Origin: Thermocoleostomius sinensis A174
GTDB lineage: Bacteria > Cyanobacteriota > Cyanobacteriia > Elainellales > Elainellaceae
Direction of reading: 5' to 3'
Assembly (NCBI RefSeq): GCF_026802175.1
Contig: NZ_CP113797.1
Location: 1,713,026-1,777,025 of the forward strand
DNA: 64,000 nucleotides
Position 1 is the stretch's first letter. Each line of letters opens with the position of its first letter. The notes under the pieces are model-generated. The model was not told where the DNA came from. It made no database searches and saw nothing but the letters and a program-made list of their open reading frames with translations. Made by a program: the position numbers and the translations under genes. Of the stretch, positions 59,120-64,000 are shown one piece after another.

Positions 59120-60400
59120 TTATAGGGTTTTCCGACCCTTGAAGTAGGGTTGGAGCACCTCTGGAATCTGTACCGTTCCATCGGGTTGTTGATAGTTTTC
59201 CAAAATAGCCGCCATGGTGCGCCCTACTGCTAGCCCGGAGCCATTCAACGTGTGCACAAATTGTGTTCCTTTCTTCCCCGCTTCCTTAAACCGAATATTC
59301 CCTCGTCTTGCTTGAAAATCGCGACAGTTAGAACAACTGGAAATTTCGCGATATTTACCTGACGACGGCAGCCACACCTCTAAGTCATACGTTTTGGTGG
59401 AAGCAAAGCCCAAATCGCCGGTACACAGTTCAATGACTCGATAGGGCAATTTTAGGGCTTGTAGAATAGCTTCAGCATCTTGCAGTAAGGTTTGATGCTC
59501 GGCTTCAGAGGTGTCGGGGTGCACAAACTTATATAGCTCGACCTTATTAAATTGGTGCAGCCGAATCAGCCCCCGGGTATCGCGTCCATAGCTACCGGCC
59601 TCTCGTCGAAAGCAGGGCGTGTAGGCACAGTAGTGTTTGGGTAATTCTTCGGCCGATAGAATTTCGTCGCGATGCAGGCTAGTAATCGGAACTTCGGCGG
59701 TTGGGGTTAGCCACAGATCGTCTCGATCGCACTTAAAGCTTTCTTCGGCAAACTTGGGTAATTGACCAGACGCCGTTAGCGAGGCGGTGTTCACCAAAAA
59801 CGGTGGCAGGATTTCCGTGTAGCCTGCTTCGATTTGACGATCGAGCATGAACTGAATCAACGCTCGTTCCAGTGCCGCTCCAGCCCCAATTAAGGTGACA
59901 AAGCGACTTTGAGCTATGCGGGTCGATCGTTCAAAATTAAAAATTCCCAGTTTCTCGCCAATTTCCCAATGCGGCAGAATATCGGCATGTTGGGGCAAAT
60001 AGTCATCGCCCCAGCGCTTAAGCTCAACGTTATCCTCTTCATCTTTACCGATGGGTGTACTGTCGCTGGGCAAATTGGGAATCGTGAGCAGCAATGCCTC
60101 CAGTTGTGCCTTCAGCTCTCGCTCTTGTGGTTCCAGTTCACTTAATTGAGCTTTAACTTGATTGCCTTCCTCGCGCAGGGTTTGAACTTCGGCATCATCC
60201 GGTTTAGCTCCAGCTTTCATTCGTTGCCCTACTAGCTTGCCAATTTCATTACTGCGGGCTTGTAAGGCCGATCGACGAACCTCTAGGTCGCGCTGGTTTT
60301 GATCTAATTCTAAAATGGGGCTGAGGTCGAATGTGCCTCGGGATTTTAATCGGGCTTGAAAGTGTTCTGGATTTTCCCGTAACTGCTTGAGATCAATCAC
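59120..60400 (-). CDS. serS: Seryl-tRNA synthetase
   Basis: A class II synthetase charging tRNA-Ser (and tRNA-Sec where present). It has 426 residues: an N-terminal antiparallel coiled-coil arm ([20 protein letters not shown] onward, about 120 residues) and a catalytic core. The core shows motif 2 around [21 protein letters not shown], with its HQFNKVELY, and motif 3 in [20 protein letters not shown]. The start is a GTG at 60400, directly before the conserved [11 protein letters not shown]. It is followed by accA on the same strand after about 160 bases; the linkage has no clear meaning. Confidence 0.97.
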   Translation of the reverse strand: MIDLKQLRENPEHFQARLKSRGTFDLSPILELDQNQRDLEVRRSALQARSNEIGKLVGQRMKAGAKPDDAEVQTLREEGNQVKAQLSELEPQERELKAQLEALLLTIPNLPSDSTPIGKDEEDNVELKRWGDDYLPQHADILPHWEIGEKLGIFNFERSTRIAQSRFVTLIGAGAALERALIQFMLDRQIEAGYTEILPPFLVNTASLTASGQLPKFAEESFKCDRDDLWLTPTAEVPITSLHRDEILSAEELPKHYCAYTPCFRREAGSYGRDTRGLIRLHQFNKVELYKFVHPDTSEAEHQTLLQDAEAILQALKLPYRVIELCTGDLGFASTKTYDLEVWLPSSGKYREISSCSNCRDFQARRGNIRFKEAGKKGTQFVHTLNGSGLAVGRTMAAILENYQQPDGTVQIPEVLQPYFKGRKTL

Positions 60401-60919
60401 AACGGCTCCTCAAACTTTAGGCTGCGATCGGTTGCCAATACACCAGGATAACCTGGATTTGAGCCACTGAAATGCATAAAAGAGAAGGAAGCCAGGGCAA
60501 CTGGATAAAAATCGCTGAACTCCAGAAGGCACGATGGGGCATTATTCCCTTGTTGGGGCATTATTCCCTTGTTGTCGATTCGCGATCGTTTTACTCCATT
60601 TGGGTTGCCCGTGTAACCAGCTTTACAAGCATAGTTCACCCCCACCCTTTCAGCAGAATTTAGGGAATACAACCACTATGAGCCTGACCATAATCAGTGC
60701 GATCGTATCAACTCATACCAATTTAGAGCTATGACTGCAACAGACGAGACCCCTCCCAATCTCCCCTTACTAAGAGGAGGTGCCACGGGCGGTTCAGTAT
60801 CGACTAGAGCCAACCGCTGTCTTCAGAAGATCTAGCATTCTCTGGGCATCTTCTTGCCCCTCATCCCTCAATTTCTGCTCCCACACGGGGCGAAGGGACT
60901 TCAACGATCGAAGATTAAA
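60401..60919. other. Spacer with a 19-base tandem duplication
   Basis: Two perfect copies of TGGGGCATTATTCCCTTGT stand in tandem at 60535-60553 and 60554-60572. A minus-strand frame (60397-60672) overlaps the serS start by four bases and is not convincing as a gene. Near 60745-60785 there is a variant of the CCCCTCCC/CTAAGAGGAGG-type dispersed repeat. No tRNA was found. Confidence 0.4.
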
Positions 60920-61567
60920 TTAGTTAGGCTGAATGAATTTATCAATTAAAATGTAAGGAATTGGCAGTAGAAACCAAATATAATCCCACCAGGAAGGGTT
61001 AATGAATACTACGCCAATTGTTAAAAATGAGAAAATAGGTTCGATCAAAGCGTAATAGAAAATAGAGTTGATTGTTTTTTGATCTAAGCTTGAATCAATT
61101 AGGCGATGATTTTGCGTAGCGTAGAGCCAACTGATCGCAGCTAGAAATCCAATGAATGCGGTATTGATGCTAAACCATATTTTGACGATCGTATTTTCAG
61201 AAAAATACATTGTAAGCGTATTGGAATACGGAATTAGAAACATCCCCATCAAATATAGTAATTGCAACCAAATATGTAGCTCATTCTCTCGTTTGTAAAA
61301 TTTGAAACGTTTAGTGTGCTCAAACCAGTAGAAGCCCACCACAATGAAGGCGACAGCATACGCGCTAAGTGGTTGTAATTGAGACCATAGAAAATTAATA
61401 ATTTCTTGATTGGCAAGCGATCGAGCCGCTTCAGGTTCCTGCAAAATTAAGAAATTTTGGGCCATGGCCAGTGCAAATAAAACATCAGCTACTCGTCCAA
61501 GGTGCATTAGCATGGTTTGGGGCGCTTGACCTGAAACCGCCTGATTATCTGTCGAAGGTTGATTCAT
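60920..61567 (-). CDS. TMEM175-family (DUF1211) potassium channel-like protein
   Basis: A 215-residue membrane protein with about six hydrophobic segments. The N-terminal RVADVLFALAMAQNFLIL corresponds to the RxxxFSDGVFAIAxTLLxL filter helix of TMEM175-type channels, although here FSD is replaced by VAD. Further matches are FIVVGFYWFEHTKRFKFYKR (the SYxxIxxYWxxHHR region) and LYLMGMFLIPYSNTLTMYF. Bacterial TMEM175 homologues conduct K+; here the altered filter helix makes selectivity uncertain. ATG at 61567, 17 bases downstream of the LuxR-type gene's stop on the same strand. Confidence 0.78.
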   Translation of the reverse strand: MNQPSTDNQAVSGQAPQTMLMHLGRVADVLFALAMAQNFLILQEPEAARSLANQEIINFLWSQLQPLSAYAVAFIVVGFYWFEHTKRFKFYKRENELHIWLQLLYLMGMFLIPYSNTLTMYFSENTIVKIWFSINTAFIGFLAAISWLYATQNHRLIDSSLDQKTINSIFYYALIEPIFSFLTIGVVFINPSWWDYIWFLLPIPYILIDKFIQPN

Positions 61568-61583
61568 CTTGTTTGTTTGCAGT

Positions 61584-61799
61584 TTAGTCTACTAAACCCG
61601 ATCGTACGGCCAGTACTACCGCCTGAATGCGATGATTGACTCCGAACTTATTCAGGATATTACGCACATGGGTTTTGACCGTGCTAATACTAATGCAAAG
61701 GCTGGTAGCAATTTCTGGATTGCTGTATCCTTCTGCAAGCAGCTTAAGAACTTGCAGTTCACGGGCTGAGAGATTGGCTGAAAGATGCAAAGTAGACAT
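61584..61799 (-). CDS. Solo LuxR-type HTH protein (NarL-like)
   Basis: A protein of 71 residues from the ATG at 61799 (88 if an upstream ATG at 61850 is used) consisting only of a GerE/LuxR DNA-binding domain: LSARELQVLKLLAEGYSNPE and ISISTVKTHVRNILNKFGVN, then RIQAVVLAVRSGLV. There is no receiver or other sensor domain. Such stand-alone HTH proteins (FixJ C-terminal type) act as activators or repressors, sometimes with a partner. Its stop is 16 bases before the channel gene's start, suggesting a joint operon and control of it. No ribosome site is evident at either start. Confidence 0.83.
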   Translation of the reverse strand: MSTLHLSANLSARELQVLKLLAEGYSNPEIATSLCISISTVKTHVRNILNKFGVNHRIQAVVLAVRSGLVD

Positions 61800-61912
61800 A
61801 GTAAAAAACAAGCAATAAGAAGCTGAAATTAATCTTTGATTTGAATCCATTGAGAAACTAATTTAATTGATATCAGCTTAAATCGTGAATTATTAAAAAA
61901 TCTATTCATCTA

Positions 61913-62269
61913 TCAAATAGTGACTTGATTGCAAGCATCTAGTTGACGTTGTCGCATCAGCAAAAATAATGGTAGTGCAAGAGAAACTCCAACCAGTAAG
62001 TGACTGACAAGATACAGCCATAAGTGATTTATCTTTAACCGCTTTCCTTCAGAAAGGATAAATACCCAAAGCACGATTGATGTAACAATCAAATCCACAC
62101 CAAAAAAACTAGAAATTCGGTTAGCAAACAATTGTTCTAAGAACAAATGACTATCAAAACCATGTTCTAGAAGAAAAGGAATGAGTTGCGTATACGGCAA
62201 CGTAGTTCCCACAATGCAAAGCGCCCAATACACAATCACTAGCATTCTAAGTTTCTCCCACCAACTCAC
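61913..62269 (-). CDS. DUF2834 membrane protein
   Basis: A 118-residue protein with three hydrophobic segments: VIVYWALCIVGTTLPYTQLI, FGVDLIVTSIVLWVFILSE, and LWLYLVSHLLVGVSLALPLF. The FANRISSFFGVDLI and SLALPLFLLMRQ motifs fit DUF2834, a small membrane family of unknown function. Its ATG at 62269 faces the divergent TetR-family gene, and a likely operator for that regulator lies between them. It may therefore be a target of that regulator. It is also upstream of, and co-directional with, the LuxR and channel genes. Confidence 0.78.
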   Translation of the reverse strand: MSWWEKLRMLVIVYWALCIVGTTLPYTQLIPFLLEHGFDSHLFLEQLFANRISSFFGVDLIVTSIVLWVFILSEGKRLKINHLWLYLVSHLLVGVSLALPLFLLMRQRQLDACNQVTI

Positions 62270-62332
62270 AGAATGAAGTTAGACAACGACTTTCGCTTGT
62301 AAGACAACCCTTATTTGAGGACTATAATATAT

Positions 62333-62351
62333 ATACGAAACTGTATCGTAT
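62333..62351. promoter_or_regulatory. Inverted repeat, likely TetR-family operator
   Basis: ATACGA, seven spacer bases, then TCGTAT: a perfect 6+6 inverted repeat of 19 bases overall. It lies in the spacer between the divergent DUF2834 and TetR genes, and just downstream of a TATAAT at 62323-62328 that could serve the TetR gene. Its position suits autorepression and control of the neighbours. No good -35 was found. Confidence 0.55.
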
Positions 62352-62414
62352 TGAAAATAAAACGTCAATAGAGCTTTGCTTTTAGGTAGCAGTCAGTGCA
62401 GTGAATAGAAATGT

Positions 62415-63074
62415 ATGGCTGAGTGCAACAGCCTGAGCGATGATGAAGAGATGAGCAAATCAACAAAAAGTGGAATCGGTCGTCCTCGCAGCATTGAAGC
62501 AGACCAAGCGATCCTGCAAGCAACATTAAGTCTGTTAGCCGAAGTTGGCTATCAGTCTATGAGCATAGAAGCGATCGCCGCTCGAGCTGGTGTAGGAAAA
62601 GCAACCATTTATCGGCGCTATTCTTCCAAAGAAGAACTAGTGGCCGACGCCCTTGAAAGTCAATTTGGTGAGGAAGAACCAATCCCTGATACAGGCAACT
62701 TTTGGCAGGATCTAGAAGCGGTGATTGGAAACGTTATTGAAGCCACGCTCACCGATTTGGGGCGTCAAACTATCGCTTTGATCATTAGTACAGCCTCCAG
62801 CAGCCCTCAGTTTGCCCAAATTTACTATGCGAAATACATTGCTCCTCATCGCGACGCTCTAGCCGTACTATTCGATCGCGCTACGCAACGGGGAGAAATT
62901 GAGCGGTCAATTGACGCTGAATTCTTTGTGGATTTAGTTGCCAGCTCTATCCTTTATGCCATTATGTTTAAGCCCACCCTTAGCACCATAGAGTCCCATA
63001 TTCGCCGAGTCGTGAATTTAGCAATTCAGGGACAAGATACAGCAGAAGAACCAAGGAGCCGAGTAGAGGAGTGA
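62415..63074 (+). CDS. TetR/AcrR-family transcriptional regulator
   Basis: A 219-residue repressor. The N-terminal DNA-binding domain (GRPRSIEADQAILQATLSLL then MSIEAIAARAGVGKATIYRR and YSSKEELVADAL) is a standard TetR helix-turn-helix; the C-terminal ligand-binding domain, about 120 residues, is of the TetR_C type (RDALAVLFDRATQRGEIERS). ATG at 62415 or 62451; the latter has a GAAGAG site. It is divergent from the DUF2834 gene and would control it and/or itself through the inverted repeat at 62333-62351. The ligand is unknown. Confidence 0.92.
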   Translation: MAECNSLSDDEEMSKSTKSGIGRPRSIEADQAILQATLSLLAEVGYQSMSIEAIAARAGVGKATIYRRYSSKEELVADALESQFGEEEPIPDTGNFWQDLEAVIGNVIEATLTDLGRQTIALIISTASSSPQFAQIYYAKYIAPHRDALAVLFDRATQRGEIERSIDAEFFVDLVASSILYAIMFKPTLSTIESHIRRVVNLAIQGQDTAEEPRSRVEE

Positions 63075-63162
63075 ATGGACAAAATGGACAATAAATCGTG
63101 AATCATCTGCATCTACTTATGCATTCCCTCTTCCCTATTTCCCCCCTCTATTTTCTCTCGCT

Positions 63163-64000
63163 TCACGCTTGAGTGAGGACTGGTTCCTGCGATCGCTGCT
63201 GTTGAGACGGTTGCTCTTCATCAGTACAATACACTTCGCAAGAATTGTTGGGGCTTTCGATCAGCTTTACTTTATAAAGTTTTGCGCCAATGTTCTGAAT
63301 TGGTTGTTTCAATCGATCGCGAATATGCACAGCAATATTCTCTGCTGTTGGCACAACTTCCGCAAAATAGGGAATATCTTTGTTCAAAAAGGTGTGATCG
63401 AATGGTTCTACTACATATTCGTTAACAGCCTTTTCAAATTCATCAAGATCGGCAATCATGCCAGTTCGGGGATCGATTTCTCCTTTGATTGTTACTTCTA
63501 GATGATAGTTATGTCCATGTCCGTGCACACGAGCGCACTTACCATAGATCTCACTATTTTGCTCCAAGGTTAAATAGGGCAACGCCAGTCGATGTGCCGC
63601 GCTAAAGTGAGTACTGATCGTGAGATAAGCTTCCATACCGTTTCCTTCGTAGTCTGCCCAAAGTTCAGGATGTTCAACGAGTTGAATGCGGACTAACGGC
63701 AGATGATCTGCCAACCGATGCCAAATTACTCTAGCGATATTTTCAGTTGTGGGTAACGTTTCGCGAAACTCTGACCATGCCTCATTTAAATAGGAGAAAT
63801 TAAGCTGGCTGATCACTTCGCGCTTAATCACCTGCTTCACATCTGACAGATTCAGCACCATGCCGTATCTATCTAGTTCTCCTTCCATCGAGACATATAG
63901 CACGTAGTTGTGCCCATGCCCAGGCGCTTTTGCGGTCAACCCAAAGCGGCGATCGTTTTCCTCATCACTCAATTCCGGCAGCCAATAGCGATGACTAGCA
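63163..64000 (-). CDS. Tandem-domain 6-pyruvoyl/6-carboxytetrahydropterin synthase (cut by window edge)
   Basis: The frame runs off the right edge, so only the 3' portion (about 279 codons) is seen. Two T-fold domains of the PTPS/QueD family are joined. The first has HRYWLPELSDEE and the zinc motif PGHGHNYVLYVSMEG, but has Ala-Pro where the second has Cys. The second has STHFSAAHRL, GKCARVHGHGHNYHLEVTIK with the catalytic Cys, and AEVVPTAENIAVHI. The start lies beyond 64000; a TTG at 63972 is not the real start since conserved residues continue upstream. The product acts on dihydroneopterin triphosphate, downstream of FolE, in queuosine or tetrahydropterin synthesis; which one is open. Tail is Gln-rich. 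Confidence 0.88.
   Translation of the reverse strand, partial: ASHRYWLPELSDEENDRRFGLTAKAPGHGHNYVLYVSMEGELDRYGMVLNLSDVKQVIKREVISQLNFSYLNEAWSEFRETLPTTENIARVIWHRLADHLPLVRIQLVEHPELWADYEGNGMEAYLTISTHFSAAHRLALPYLTLEQNSEIYGKCARVHGHGHNYHLEVTIKGEIDPRTGMIADLDEFEKAVNEYVVEPFDHTFLNKDIPYFAEVVPTAENIAVHIRDRLKQPIQNIGAKLYKVKLIESPNNSCEVYCTDEEQPSQQQRSQEPVLTQA

Noticed and set aside
60397-60672. 91-codon minus-strand frame overlapping the serS start
   Set aside because: Contains the 19-base tandem duplication in-frame by chance and shows no protein-like pattern.

Overview
This window is chromosomal DNA of a cyanobacterium. The evidence is a set of genes confined to or typical of oxygenic phototrophs: petM (cytochrome b6f subunit), ycf39, pxcA, the sulfolipid pair sqdB-sqdX, cyanophycin synthetase/cyanophycinase (cphA/cphB) and a polyprenyltransferase of the plastoquinone pathway. 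GCGATCGC (HIP1) and CGATCG words are also dense throughout, as is usual in many cyanobacterial genomes. No rRNA, tRNA, CRISPR array or complete insertion sequence was seen. I cannot name the genus; a filamentous or Leptolyngbya-like lineage is only a guess.

Layout. 0-12.9 kb: a small Hsp20-like protein, uvrB, a solute-binding lipoprotein, a transaldolase with a C-terminal EF-hand pair, a large GH57/DUF3536 protein, argF and pdxA. 12.9-24 kb: petM, a SmtB/ZiaR-type ArsR repressor with a palindrome upstream, ycf39, a GCS2-type glutamate-cysteine ligase, a Ser/Thr kinase with a GUN4 domain, rarD, rsmH, a phosphoribosyltransferase, a UbiA prenyltransferase and cphB. 24-33 kb: cphA, a tatA-type gene, DUF3531-pyrD (overlapping), secD-secF (ATGA overlap) and pxcA. 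33-46 kb: a UvrD/AddB-like protein, an MscS channel, a 36-residue membrane protein, PBP2, a leftward cluster of an M20 amidohydrolase plus two different Fe(II)/2-oxoglutarate-type oxygenases, an Uma2 protein, and a prolyl oligopeptidase gene wrecked by an internal deletion. 46-55 kb: a PEP-CTERM protein, a bidirectional terminator, sqdB-sqdX, an ABC transporter (fused permease plus ATPase without binding protein) and a second Ser/Thr kinase with a membrane segment and TPRs. 55-64 kb: a small inverted-repeat (MITE-like) patch, folE with an SDR gene, accA, serS, a small accessory group (TMEM175-type channel, solo LuxR HTH, DUF2834 protein, divergent TetR with a likely operator), and at the right edge a tandem-domain 6-pyruvoyl/6-carboxytetrahydropterin synthase cut by the window.

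How the genes work together. Most are housekeeping or photosynthesis-support genes in short, independent transcription units. Clear functional pairs are secD/secF, sqdB/sqdX, cphB/cphA (same strand, 628 bases apart), and folE with pterin-related neighbours. The parts most worth further attention are the oxygenase/amidohydrolase cluster (39.6-43.1 kb), the deleted prolyl oligopeptidase (44.6-45.5 kb), the ArsR regulator without a metal transporter (13.1-13.6 kb), the channel/LuxR/DUF2834/TetR group (60.9-63.1 kb), the unusual conserved-loop sequence in AccA, and a heptanucleotide-repeat insertion inside the GH57 gene. I did not find a convincing wholly new defence or mobile system; the oxygenase cluster is the best candidate for an undescribed function.
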